Origin: Candidatus Aminicenantota bacterium
Lineage (GTDB): Bacteria; Acidobacteriota; Aminicenantia; UBA2199
Direction: 5' to 3'
Assembly: GCA_029939015.1 (NCBI GenBank)
Contig: JAOZTV010000066.1
Location: 1 to 12,052, forward strand
DNA length: 12,052 nt
The position numbers and the translations under genes are program-made. Position 1 is the stretch's first letter; each line of letters starts with the position of its first letter. Positions 1-7,908 of the stretch are shown here, piece by piece. The notes under the pieces are model-generated. The model made no database searches. It was given only the letters and a program-made list of their open reading frames with translations, and was not told where the DNA came from.

Positions 1-892
1 GATCAAGATGAGTCGCTCTTGAAAGAATTATTCTGCTTATTGCCTCTTCTGTCATATCCTTTGTCAAGACAACAGTCCTGTCTCTATTCTCTTTTATTTC
101 ATAAGTCAATTCATAAGCTAAGGCATTTACAAGCCAGGGTTGTCCGTCTGTCTGTTCAAAAATATAATCAAAAACTTCATCTTCAAATATTTGTCCTGTT
201 TCCTTTGTATGTTCAAGCAAAAGACTTTTCGTGTCTTCTCTTGAAAAATTGCCAAGTCTTAATGATTTTGCTTTAATATTAAAGGCACTGCCACCTGTAA
301 TAATGTCGTTATTGCTTCTATGGATTCTATAGTCTTTAATATCCCTTACGCCACAAAGTATTATTGATATTGGAAAGGCCTTCGGTCTCTTATCATATCC
401 TGACCTTAGCTGTCTTAATACTGAAATTAGGGTATCTCCAATTAAGGCATCAATTTCATCAATGAAAAGAACTACAGGTTTATTAGAACTAACAGTTATA
501 AATCTTAAAGCAGAATTAAAAACAGCATTTGATTCTATTGTGTTGTTTAACTCTTTGATTCTCACTTCCAATGCATTATCAGTCATTCTCTCTGCTAATT
601 CATTAACTATTGCTCCAAGTCCATCATCAATATTATTTCTTGCAGCCTGACCTATTTCAACATTCATATATATTGCATTATACTGACCTGAATTATTGAG
701 GTATTTTTGTAATTCAAGCATTGAACTTGTCTTGCCTGTCTGCCTTGGAGCATGTAAGATAAAATACTTTTTTTGTTTTATTAACATAAGTATCTCTTCA
801 AGATCCCATCTATGTAATGGGTCAATCTTATAATGCTCCTCCTGATTTACAGGACCTGCTGTATTAAAAAATTTGTCAACTCTCATATCCAT
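1..892 (-). CDS. AAA-family P-loop ATPase (AAA_35-like), 3' end beyond window
   Basis: This open frame reads leftward from ATG at 892 and is still open at base 1, giving 297 residues without the C-terminus. An N-terminal FFNTAGPVN motif (residues 8-16) precedes a Walker A, APRQTGKT (48-55), and a Walker B, VVLFIDEID (140-148). A later conserved-looking stretch, TDGQPWLVNALA (248-259), is typical of the AAA_35/archaeal-ATPase-like family of STAND-related ATPases. In that family it follows the nucleotide-binding core. The protein should bind and hydrolyse ATP in the cytoplasm; its partner and role are unknown, and such proteins are often found in accessory regions. A second ATG lies at 886; neither has a Shine-Dalgarno sequence, so the longer form is given. 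It is transcribed away from the AraC gene. Family assignment is confident; function is not. Confidence 0.9.
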   Translation of the reverse strand, partial: MDMRVDKFFNTAGPVNQEEHYKIDPLHRWDLEEILMLIKQKKYFILHAPRQTGKTSSMLELQKYLNNSGQYNAIYMNVEIGQAARNNIDDGLGAIVNELAERMTDNALEVRIKELNNTIESNAVFNSALRFITVSSNKPVVLFIDEIDALIGDTLISVLRQLRSGYDKRPKAFPISIILCGVRDIKDYRIHRSNNDIITGGSAFNIKAKSLRLGNFSREDTKSLLLEHTKETGQIFEDEVFDYIFEQTDGQPWLVNALAYELTYEIKENRDRTVVLTKDMTEEAISRIILSRATHLD

Positions 893-965
893 GGAATAAT
901 TATAGTATTTATTATATTTTTTTTCAATAGGAATAACAAAAACAAAGAAGAATACAGACTATAAC

Positions 966-982
966 CACGAAAGTCACGAAAG
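966..982. repeat. Short direct repeat CACGAAAG x2
   Basis: The octamer CACGAAAG occurs at 966-973 and again at 975-982 with one base between. Similar CACGAA-rich direct repeats are scattered in intergenic DNA of various bacteria. Here there are only two copies, so it may be chance or the edge of a decayed repeat. Confidence 0.3.
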
Positions 983-1020
983 ATTTAATGCAGAAAAAGT
1001 GTCAGGTAATTCAATTACTT

Positions 1021-1218
1021 AAAAACGGTGGCTATTTTACCTAAGCTGCAGAGGGGATACTGGTCACTGCTTCAGATTCAAGATTATTTAAATACGATAT
1101 AAAGGCAGATAAAACATGGGTTGAGTTGAAGGATTTTTCGAAAATGGGTTTAAAGAATATAAACAGGATAGCATTCTCAAAAAAAAGAGATAGAATAGCT
1201 GTAGTTTCAAGTTATTAA
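1021..1218 (+). pseudogene. Decayed C-terminal tail of a beta-propeller-like protein
   Basis: One reading frame ending at TAA 1216-1218 looks like real protein: after an in-frame TAA at 1042-1044 it reads AAEGILVTASDSRLFKYDI and continues with WVELKDFSKMGL and NRIAFSKKRDRIAVVSSY. The last part resembles the blade signature RIAfSpDGkkIAvV of TolB/WD40-like propeller proteins. Upstream of the internal stop the same frame reads LLKNGGYFT, which could be the preceding piece. No start codon or signal sequence sits at a sensible place, and the fragment is far shorter than any propeller protein. It is best read as the 3' remnant of a deleted and mutated gene. The family call rests on motif impression only. 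Confidence 0.45.
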
Positions 1219-1264
1219 TTTCAATTTGATAGAATTATTACTCCTATTATGCTAAAATTCTTTT

Positions 1265-2404
1265 ATGGAAGTTATTTTTATAATTGGAGCTACAATTTCT
1301 TTCTTCATGGCATTTCTTGTTTTAAAAAAAAAAGAAAGATCAATTGCCGACTATATACTGGTGTTTGTGCTTGCACTTACCAGTGTTTATCTTAGTTTAC
1401 TGTATATAAATATATATATTGATGAATATAAACTGTTATTCAAGGCAGCGTTTTCTATACCTTTACTTTTTGGACCGGTTATTTTTTTGTATGTATCGGT
1501 AATGGTTAATGGTAAAAATAGCTTTAAACCTATTTACTGGCTTCATGGGCTTCCATTTTTATTATTCAATTTGTATTTTTTCTTATATCTTTACTTTCCA
1601 GGTTTTGCTGAAAATGGAATAATTTTACTTATAAACTATGAATTAGTTGATATTTTTAAGATTTATTTTTATTTAATAGGCAGTTCTGTCTATATTATAT
1701 TGGCTCTTATTAAATTAAGGACACATAAAAAAAATATATCCAATAATTTTTCATATATAGAGCAGATAGACCTTGTCTGGCTAAAGTATGTTGTGATTGG
1801 TTTTGGAGTTTTCTGGACAATCGTGTTAATTATCTATATATTTGAAAAATTTCAAGTTTTAGCTTATAGTAAATTAGCTTATCTCATTTACTTGTTATTA
1901 AATTTATATATGTTCTTCCTTGCCTATTTTGGATTAAAACAACAGGCTATTTATAAAATCCAACAGCCTGATAAAAATCATACTGATAAATTTATACCAT
2001 CTGATACGGTAAAAAAAAAACGTTATAAACATTCTGTATTAACACAGGATGAAGCAAAAATATATCTCAAACAGCTTCTGGAGTATTTTGAAAAAGAAAA
2101 ACCCTATATTGACAACAAATTGACTCTTAAAACTCTATCGGCATATTTAAATATTTCATCAAACCATCTTTCTCAAGTAATTAATGAGCAATTAAAAATA
2201 AGCTTTTTTGATTTTGTAAACAAATATAGAATTAAAGAAGCAAAATCACGCATTTGTAATCCAAAGTATAAAAATTTAACCATATTAGCTATTGCTTTTG
2301 ATAGTGGCTTTAATTCCAAGTCCTCCTTTAACAGTGTATTCAAGAAATTTACAGGTTTTACACCCTCTCAATATATTAAACAGAAAAAATATTTGTCCAA
2401 ATAA
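1265..2404 (+). CDS. Membrane-anchored AraC-family transcriptional regulator
   Basis: The 379-residue protein has about seven hydrophobic helices (roughly residues 2-20, 28-50, 62-80, 92-112, 130-150, 172-192, 203-224), a linker, and a C-terminal AraC/XylS DNA-binding domain at about 285-375. The second helix-turn-helix carries the family signature around IAFDSGFNSKSSFNSVFKK and FTGFTPSQY (348-370 region). Seven-helix AraC regulators are common in Bacteroidota and are thought to sense a ligand at or in the inner membrane. It sits directly upstream of, and in the same direction as, the TonB receptor, so it probably controls that transport locus; this is inferred from position. The ATG at 1265 has no Shine-Dalgarno sequence. 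The gene is very AT-rich (14 of 60 bases G or C at 1681-1740). Confidence 0.93.
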   Translation: MEVIFIIGATISFFMAFLVLKKKERSIADYILVFVLALTSVYLSLLYINIYIDEYKLLFKAAFSIPLLFGPVIFLYVSVMVNGKNSFKPIYWLHGLPFLLFNLYFFLYLYFPGFAENGIILLINYELVDIFKIYFYLIGSSVYIILALIKLRTHKKNISNNFSYIEQIDLVWLKYVVIGFGVFWTIVLIIYIFEKFQVLAYSKLAYLIYLLLNLYMFFLAYFGLKQQAIYKIQQPDKNHTDKFIPSDTVKKKRYKHSVLTQDEAKIYLKQLLEYFEKEKPYIDNKLTLKTLSAYLNISSNHLSQVINEQLKISFFDFVNKYRIKEAKSRICNPKYKNLTILAIAFDSGFNSKSSFNSVFKKFTGFTPSQYIKQKKYLSK

Positions 2405-2408
2405 ATAT

Positions 2409-2430
2409 GTCCAGTCCTATAGGATTGGAC
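2409..2430. promoter_or_regulatory. 22-base dyad between regulator and receptor genes
   Basis: The left half GTCCAGTCCTA (2409-2419) and the right half TAGGATTGGAC (2420-2430) are inverted copies with one mismatch, which becomes a G-U pair in RNA. It begins four bases after the regulator stop codon. No run of T follows, so it is a poor intrinsic terminator. It could be an operator or an mRNA stability or attenuation hairpin in the leader of the receptor gene. Function is not established. Confidence 0.5.
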
Positions 2431-2477
2431 GATTTGATTTAGTCATACATATTAGACTGCTATATGATAAAAATTAT

Positions 2478-2484
2478 AAGGAGG
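2478..2484 (+). promoter_or_regulatory. Strong Shine-Dalgarno that sets the receptor start
   Basis: AAGGAGG lies five bases before GTG 2490. It fixes the receptor start at this GTG and rules out the 66-codon upstream extension that overlaps the regulator gene. Confidence 0.85.
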
Positions 2485-2489
2485 AATTC

Positions 2490-4988
2490 GTGAAAAATTT
2501 TAAAAGTTTTATTCAAAAAAGGTTTGTTTTTATGTTCTTTTTGCTTTTTATCGGTTCGCATATTATGATGGCGCAAACCGGTGGTAGTGTGAAAGGGGTG
2601 ATTCAGGATGAGAGGGGAAATGCCATGCCCGGTGTATTCATCACTCTTGAAGGGACTACTTTAAAGACCTTTTCCAGTATAACCGGTTCTTATTTGATAA
2701 AAAATATACCTGCTGGAAAGTATATTATCAAAGTTTCCCTTGAAAGTTTCGAGACTCATACAAAAAATATTGTCATTACAGATGGTAAAATAATTAATAT
2801 GTCTTTTGTATTAAAAGATGCACTCTTTAAAAAATATACAATTCAGGTAACTTCCACCAGACGAACTACGGATGTTCAAACTACTGCTGCTGCTGTTTCT
2901 GCAGTATCAGGAAAGAAACTTGAAGATCAAGGTATAGTAGATGTTACGGGTTTTATTGATGCAGTACCGGGTGTTACTTCAGTGTCTAATGGTACAATCA
3001 ATAGAGTTATATTTCGTAATCTGGCAACATCAACTCAGGCAGCCGGTAGCCCAATGACTGCAACTTACTTCGACGATTTTCCCATTGCTTCTGCTTTCGG
3101 AGGAATCCCAGCCATCCGCATGCTTGATTTAGATAGAGTTGAAGTATTAAAAGGTCCACAGGGTACCTTATTCGGCCGAAGCGCCATGAGTGGTGTCGTA
3201 CGTTACATCCCTAATAAACCCAATACTGAAAAATTTGAAGGGAATATCAGTACCTACACATCTAGTACTACAGATGGTGGTATGAATTTTGGTGGGCATG
3301 CATATCTGAATGTGCCTATCAATAAGAATATGGCTATTCGCCTGCTAGGTTATAGCTTTAATGATAGTGGTTTTATTGACAATATCGAATTGGATACTCC
3401 GGATTTCAATGGGCAGAATACTTGGGGGGGACGCCTTGCTTTTCATTGGACACCAACTGAAAAATTGTCGATAGATTTGCTATATTTGAAAGAGTCCACG
3501 AAAGGTTCATGGGCCGAAGTTACAACCACACGCGACCCAGGCAACCTCAATGTTGTTGGGGATGAAGGTCCTGCTGTCCCCTTTGATATCAAAGCCCGTA
3601 CTATGGTTGCAGGGACAAATCCAGAGCAAAGCCCCGAATACGATTTTTTTAACCTGAAACTGAAATATGATTTTGGCTCCTTTGCTGCAACCCTGCTGGC
3701 TACCCATACAATAAATAAAGTCAATTGGCTTTCTGACCAACGTGAATATGCTGGTGTGATCTCAGGAACCGTAGCCGACATTAAGCTTGATAATAGACCT
3801 ACAGGAAAAGAAGTGATCAATATTCTTGAGCTACGTCTAGTCTCCGAAAGCGGTAAATTTATCGACTGGATCGCAGGTTTATATTATGATGATTCGAAAT
3901 ATGAGGGCTATATGTATACTCCCTACTATGGTTCTTATCAATTGATGTTGGGGTTTTTACCGGCAACCAATGGTATAGTCATTTTTGATAGTGAATGGGA
4001 ATCAACAGCCGGTGAAATGGCAGCCTACGGTGAGTTGGGCTTCAACTTGTCGAAGAAAACCCGTTTTGTTTTAGGGTATAGGCATTCCAATATAAATACA
4101 TCGACTTTAAGTACAAAAGCAGATGGTTTTTTTCAAATCCTGATGGGCGAACAAGCTTATGTTGACAGGCTTTATGAAACAGATGAAAATGCCAATACAT
4201 ATAAAATCGCTATCGAACATACTTTTAGTAAAGATATTTTTGCTTATGCCCTGGCAAGTTCGGGTTATAGGCGTGGTGGTTATAATAGGCCTACAATGGT
4301 TTCGGAATTTTCAACTTTTGATTCGGATAAACTGTGGAATTATGAATTTGGACTTAAAACAACCTGGTTTGATGGTCATCTACTTGCAAATGTTGCTGCT
4401 TTTATGCTCAAATATGATGATATCCAGCTTGGTGTTCAGGATCCTGTCACCTTTGCCTTTGAGACTCAGAATGTTGGGGAAGCGCAAATTAAGGGTATAG
4501 AGTTTGCGCTGAACTATTTTGTAAACAAATATCTGCAATTTAATTTCAACGGGTCAATAAGTAATCCGGAAATGTTAAAGGATGTACCACCAAGTTATGA
4601 TGGTTTTGGTAATCTGATTTACACAGGTAGAAAAGGCGATAAACTTCCGGGTTCTGCTACTGAAAGTTTTTCCTTTTCAGCTGATCTTAATTATCCTGTA
4701 AACAATAATATAAATATGTTTGCGTCAGCGAGCTATCGCTATGTGGGAGATCGTTTAAATGATTTTAATGAAGATCTTGTGACTGGTATTAAGTTACCTT
4801 CCTATTCACTTGTAGATCTTCGTTTAGGAATGAACCTCAGTAGTGGTTTAACTGTCTCTTTGTTTGTAAACAACCTTATGGATGAAGCAATTATCTTCAA
4901 CATAGGCAATAAGGGACCATTTTTTCAAAGTGTTCCTACTAACCGTCCAAGGACTATTGGGCTAAACCTTAGTTATAACTTTGACTAA
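2490..4988 (+). CDS. TonB-dependent outer-membrane receptor with carboxypeptidase-regulatory-like domain
   Basis: Starting at GTG 2490 the product is 832 residues. A signal peptide (about 1-28, hydrophobic FVFMFFLLFIG, likely cut after MMA) is followed by a carboxypeptidase-D-regulatory-like domain (about 34-108). A TonB-box-like YTIQVTS (116-122) comes next, then a plug domain (about 126-242) with VEVLKGPQGTLFGRSAMSGVV, and a long beta-barrel to the end, closing with an aromatic-rich last strand (LSYNFD). Such receptors import siderophore-iron, cobalamin, glycans or peptides across the outer membrane using TonB energy. The plug resembles the CirA/FecA-like iron-complex class more than SusC, and no SusD-like lipoprotein lies nearby, which argues against a glycan utilisation locus. 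The substrate cannot be read from sequence. The middle of the gene is much richer in G+C than its ends. Confidence 0.95.
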   Translation: MKNFKSFIQKRFVFMFFLLFIGSHIMMAQTGGSVKGVIQDERGNAMPGVFITLEGTTLKTFSSITGSYLIKNIPAGKYIIKVSLESFETHTKNIVITDGKIINMSFVLKDALFKKYTIQVTSTRRTTDVQTTAAAVSAVSGKKLEDQGIVDVTGFIDAVPGVTSVSNGTINRVIFRNLATSTQAAGSPMTATYFDDFPIASAFGGIPAIRMLDLDRVEVLKGPQGTLFGRSAMSGVVRYIPNKPNTEKFEGNISTYTSSTTDGGMNFGGHAYLNVPINKNMAIRLLGYSFNDSGFIDNIELDTPDFNGQNTWGGRLAFHWTPTEKLSIDLLYLKESTKGSWAEVTTTRDPGNLNVVGDEGPAVPFDIKARTMVAGTNPEQSPEYDFFNLKLKYDFGSFAATLLATHTINKVNWLSDQREYAGVISGTVADIKLDNRPTGKEVINILELRLVSESGKFIDWIAGLYYDDSKYEGYMYTPYYGSYQLMLGFLPATNGIVIFDSEWESTAGEMAAYGELGFNLSKKTRFVLGYRHSNINTSTLSTKADGFFQILMGEQAYVDRLYETDENANTYKIAIEHTFSKDIFAYALASSGYRRGGYNRPTMVSEFSTFDSDKLWNYEFGLKTTWFDGHLLANVAAFMLKYDDIQLGVQDPVTFAFETQNVGEAQIKGIEFALNYFVNKYLQFNFNGSISNPEMLKDVPPSYDGFGNLIYTGRKGDKLPGSATESFSFSADLNYPVNNNINMFASASYRYVGDRLNDFNEDLVTGIKLPSYSLVDLRLGMNLSSGLTVSLFVNNLMDEAIIFNIGNKGPFFQSVPTNRPRTIGLNLSYNFD

Positions 4989-5060
4989 AAAATGAAACTA
5001 TGGTATCAGATTAGTGGTTTGGAATAATAAAATTTGAAAATAAGAAATAAAAAATTAATT

Positions 5061-5065
5061 AGGAG
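5061..5065 (+). promoter_or_regulatory. Shine-Dalgarno that decides the esterase start
   Basis: AGGAG directly abuts ATG 5066, so it cannot serve that codon, but it lies nine bases before ATG 5075. The second ATG is therefore the better start. Confidence 0.7.
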
Positions 5066-5074
5066 ATGAAGGAA

Positions 5075-5896
5075 ATGAAAAAACTCATAGTATTATTAGT
5101 ATTTGCTCTTTTAATAAGCAGTACTGTTATTGGACAAAGCAAAATCGAAAAATTTGAAATTAAGTCAGCAGAAGTAAAAGGTGTAACTTACAGCATAGAT
5201 ATTGTACTACCTATCGGCTACGACTCAACTAAAAAATACCCAATTATTTATATGACTGACTGGTGGTTTGCTTCTCACTTAGCCAAAAGTCTTATGCCGA
5301 TATTAATGTATAATATTAAACCGATAATTATAGTTGGGATTCAGGACAAGAGTACTATTACTCCGAATGATTGGAATAGGAATAGATCAAGGGATTTAAC
5401 ACCAACCAATGAAAAAACATCAGATAAATTATCCGGTTTACCTGCAGGCACAAGCGGTGGAGCGAAACATTTTCTTGCTTTTATTAAAAAAGAATTAATT
5501 CCAACAGTAGAAAAAAAATATGCTTCTGATACAGAAAAAAGAGGTTATTTTGGTTATTCATTAGGAGGATTATTTGGCACGTATATCATCTTAAATGAAC
5601 CGCAGCTTTTTAAGAACTATCTGATAGGAAGTCCTTCTCTATGGTGGGATGATTATCTGTTGGCAAAAGAACTAAAAAAAATTAAAGCTGAAAGCTTTGC
5701 ATCAATAAAATCAATTTTTCTTGCTGTAGAAGAAGAAGGTTCACAACTGCAAAGCTATTCGCAAATGCGAGAACAAATATTGAAGAAAAAACTTAAAAAT
5801 TTACAATTAGAAAGTGTTATTATTCTTGGTGAAAGCCACATGACAGCCATTCCTTCTGCAATGATAAAAGGACTTAAATTTTTATATGGAAAATGA
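5075..5896 (+). CDS. Secreted alpha/beta-hydrolase, Fes/IroE-like esterase
   Basis: The 273-residue protein begins with a signal peptide (hydrophobic LIVLLVFALLI, probable cleavage after VIG near residue 20), so it acts in the periplasm or outside. It belongs to the esterase-D/enterochelin-esterase superfamily: an NRSRDLTPT segment (103-111) precedes the nucleophile elbow GYSLGG with Ser162. A likely acid lies in LAVEEEG (217-222), and a His follows in GESHMTA (His255). Relatives hydrolyse ester bonds in siderophores such as enterobactin, or other esters. It follows the TonB receptor by 86 bases and precedes the serine hydrolase by 16, so receptor and both hydrolases probably form one transcription unit handling the imported ligand. 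ATG 5066 is an alternative start adding three residues. The gene is very AT-rich (13 of 60 G or C at 5461-5520). Confidence 0.9.
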   Translation: MKKLIVLLVFALLISSTVIGQSKIEKFEIKSAEVKGVTYSIDIVLPIGYDSTKKYPIIYMTDWWFASHLAKSLMPILMYNIKPIIIVGIQDKSTITPNDWNRNRSRDLTPTNEKTSDKLSGLPAGTSGGAKHFLAFIKKELIPTVEKKYASDTEKRGYFGYSLGGLFGTYIILNEPQLFKNYLIGSPSLWWDDYLLAKELKKIKAESFASIKSIFLAVEEEGSQLQSYSQMREQILKKKLKNLQLESVIILGESHMTAIPSAMIKGLKFLYGK

Positions 5897-5901
5897 TATA
5901 T

Positions 5902-5906
5902 AGGAG
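5902..5906 (+). promoter_or_regulatory. Shine-Dalgarno of the serine hydrolase
   Basis: AGGAG lies six bases before ATG 5913 and only three before the in-frame GTG 5910, so ATG 5913 is the preferred start. Confidence 0.7.
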
Positions 5907-5912
5907 AAAGTG

Positions 5913-7859
5913 ATGAAAATATGGTTATCAGTATTATTTGGAATTATTTTATATGTTTCAGCATTAGGGCAGGTAGTTGATACAGGAACAAAAGTAACTA
6001 AAGTTTTAAAAAATCCAGGCTACCTGCAACTGGATCCAGACTTGCTTGAAGCATTCCTCGACGGTATGATAAAGGCTGCAATGGAGGAACGCCACCTTCC
6101 TGGTATGTCGGTATCGATAGTTCAGAACGGAAAACTTATTCTTGCTAAGGGTTATGGTCTGGCCCGCACAAATCCGCCACAGCAGGTAGTTGCTGATAAA
6201 ACTTTGTTCCGAATCGGGTCAGTATCTAAGGTCTTTACTTTTTCAGCTGTTATGCAATTGGTTGAACAAGGTTTACTTGATCTGAATGCAGATATAAAAA
6301 CCTATGTGAATAGCTCCCGAATCGAAGACAAATTCGGACCTTTTACCATGGTTGATTTGATGACCCACTCAGCAGGTTTCGAAGATGCTTACCTCGGTTT
6401 TTTCTATGCCAACGATATGAAAAATGACCTTACTCCAACCGATTATCTGAACCGGTATGCACACCATAGGGTACGATCGCCCGGTGAGCAAATAGTTTAC
6501 AGTAATTTTGGCGTTAATCTGGCTGGTAAAGTCATTGAGTCAGTCTCCGGAGAAAATTTTGCCGATTATATGGACGCACATATTTTTCAACCACTTGGAA
6601 TGATCCGTTCCAGTTTTCGTGACTATCCTAAGCAAGCTGCCGATGGTTACCTAAATCCTGAACTTGAGAAAGACCGGGCAATTGCATATAGGTGGGCAGG
6701 TGGAAAATTCGTCCCCTATAATAAGTTCTTCATGTCCAGGGCACAATATCCTGCTGGTTCTATGTCTGCAACAGCAACTGACATGGCGGTTTTCATGCTG
6801 GCTCATCTGAATGGTGGTGCAATTGACGGCAAACGCATTCTTGCAGTTAAGACGGTTAAACAAATGCATACCCGATTACGCGGCAATAGCGATAGCATCC
6901 AGGGTAATGCCCATGGATTCTGGACGGGACAAATTCGGGGTTATCGTACAGTGGAGCATAGCGGTTCTGTACTGGGGTTTCTCTCGAATATGGTGTTGAT
7001 ACCCGAGCTGGAACTCGGCATATTCGTTTCCACCAACGGCGATGCAGGTTATGCAATATCTTCCATGGCACGCCGTATAATCGAAAACTTTTATGCGCCA
7101 TTGACCTCTCCGCTACAACCTGACCCAGCATTCTCTGCTAAAAGCAAGGTGTATTCAGGTCAGTATTTGGGCAACCGGCGAGGCTATAAGATTATCGACA
7201 AGATGGCTTCGCTTGGGGCAGAAATCACTGTAAGCATTACAAGTGATGGTTATCTTATCACAACTTCGGGAAATTTTTCAGAGCGCTGGCTTCCAATGGG
7301 AAATCATGTATTTGAAAATGCTGATAATGGATCTCGCATAGCATTCAAAGTAGGTAAGTCAGGTGTTACTACTCGTTTGGTTTATGGTAGTGATGTAGCC
7401 GACCGTATTTCCTTTCTCAGCTCATCACAGTTCTTTTATATTGCAACCGGTTCAACACTGGTACTGGCCTTTGGATGTTTATTCGGTTTTTGGCTGCGAC
7501 GTGGAAAACACCCAGTGCAGAGTGGTGTTGAAAAACTGGCATCATTAGGGGTTGGCATTAACAGCTTGGTATGGTTACTTTTCTTTGCCGCATACGCCGC
7601 ATTCTTTAGCAATGCTTTTGTACCGGAACCCGAATTTTTTGTTAATTATCCCACACCACTAGCATGGTTTATGCACCTGTCAGCAACAGTTGCAGCAATA
7701 TTGGTTGTTGTCAACACCTTCGGTCTTTTTCCAGTCTGGCTGGTCGGTAGTTGGTCCTTATGGAGACGGCTACGGCATACCCTGATTGTTGTTGCTGGAC
7801 TGGCTCTTGTTTTGGTTCTTAATGAATGGAACGTGTTGGGCTTTAGGTATTTGGGTTAG
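5913..7859 (+). CDS. Secreted beta-lactamase-fold serine hydrolase with C-terminal membrane domain
   Basis: The 648-residue protein starts with a signal peptide (about 1-19, LSVLFGIILYVSALG). The class C beta-lactamase/esterase domain spans roughly 45-395. It has SVSK (Ser103, Lys106), the tyrosine motif YSN (196-198), and HSG (349-351) in the position of KTG. A linker beta domain (about 410-495) follows, then about four membrane helices (near 506-527, 548-568, 583-603, 621-640). Family members act on peptides, D-amino-acid peptides or esters; true beta-lactam hydrolysis cannot be assumed. The membrane tail would hold the catalytic domain on the periplasmic face of the inner membrane. Its place behind the receptor and esterase suggests a second processing step for the same ligand. 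Composition is clearly richer in G+C than its neighbours (28 of 60 at 7501-7560), a possible sign of transfer. Confidence 0.92.
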   Translation: MKIWLSVLFGIILYVSALGQVVDTGTKVTKVLKNPGYLQLDPDLLEAFLDGMIKAAMEERHLPGMSVSIVQNGKLILAKGYGLARTNPPQQVVADKTLFRIGSVSKVFTFSAVMQLVEQGLLDLNADIKTYVNSSRIEDKFGPFTMVDLMTHSAGFEDAYLGFFYANDMKNDLTPTDYLNRYAHHRVRSPGEQIVYSNFGVNLAGKVIESVSGENFADYMDAHIFQPLGMIRSSFRDYPKQAADGYLNPELEKDRAIAYRWAGGKFVPYNKFFMSRAQYPAGSMSATATDMAVFMLAHLNGGAIDGKRILAVKTVKQMHTRLRGNSDSIQGNAHGFWTGQIRGYRTVEHSGSVLGFLSNMVLIPELELGIFVSTNGDAGYAISSMARRIIENFYAPLTSPLQPDPAFSAKSKVYSGQYLGNRRGYKIIDKMASLGAEITVSITSDGYLITTSGNFSERWLPMGNHVFENADNGSRIAFKVGKSGVTTRLVYGSDVADRISFLSSSQFFYIATGSTLVLAFGCLFGFWLRRGKHPVQSGVEKLASLGVGINSLVWLLFFAAYAAFFSNAFVPEPEFFVNYPTPLAWFMHLSATVAAILVVVNTFGLFPVWLVGSWSLWRRLRHTLIVVAGLALVLVLNEWNVLGFRYLG

Positions 7860-7908
7860 AAATCTCTCTCTGAATTGGATTCATCCAGATAAAAAAAGAG
7901 AAAATTAT

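Larger units (their letters stand above)
893..1264. other. Intergenic strip between divergent ATPase and regulator genes
   Basis: This 372-base strip separates the minus-strand ATPase start from the plus-strand regulator start. It contains AT-rich sequence upstream of the ATPase (including TATAAT-like words on the minus strand), a short direct repeat at 966-982, and a decayed coding remnant at 1021-1218. No intact gene, tRNA or strong terminator is visible. Upstream of the regulator there is TTTG at 1225-1228 and an AT-rich stretch up to the ATG, but no convincing match to the Bacteroidota TTTG/TAnnTTTG promoter. Confidence 0.6.

Noticed and set aside
19..650. Plus-strand open frames in the left 650 bases
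   Set aside because: They lie opposite the minus-strand ATPase, whose Walker motifs show which strand is coding.
1225..1264. Bacteroidota TTTG/TAnnTTTG promoter for the regulator
   Set aside because: Only the TTTG half is present; the second box does not match at the expected distance.
2292..2489. In-frame N-terminal extension of the TonB receptor
   Set aside because: It overlaps the regulator gene in another frame, is not signal-peptide-like, and a strong Shine-Dalgarno with GTG at 2490 gives a normal signal peptide.
3443..3820. Open frames on the minus strand inside the receptor gene
   Set aside because: They lie opposite a well-supported coding region, have no family features, and reflect its codon composition.
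2490..4988. SusC-type glycan receptor of a polysaccharide utilisation locus
   Set aside because: No SusD-like lipoprotein or glycoside hydrolase is nearby, and the plug resembles iron-complex receptors more closely.
6651..7131. Open frames on both strands within the serine hydrolase
   Set aside because: The main frame has all three catalytic motifs in order; the others show no recognisable protein.
5913..7859. Antibiotic-resistance beta-lactamase
   Set aside because: SxxK, YxN and HSG motifs are shared by many esterases and peptidases, and the membrane tail and operon context do not fit a dedicated resistance enzyme.
7786..7908. In-frame N-terminal extension of the decarboxylase
   Set aside because: Most of it lies inside the last membrane helix region of the serine hydrolase in another frame, and ATG 7909 gives the usual family length.
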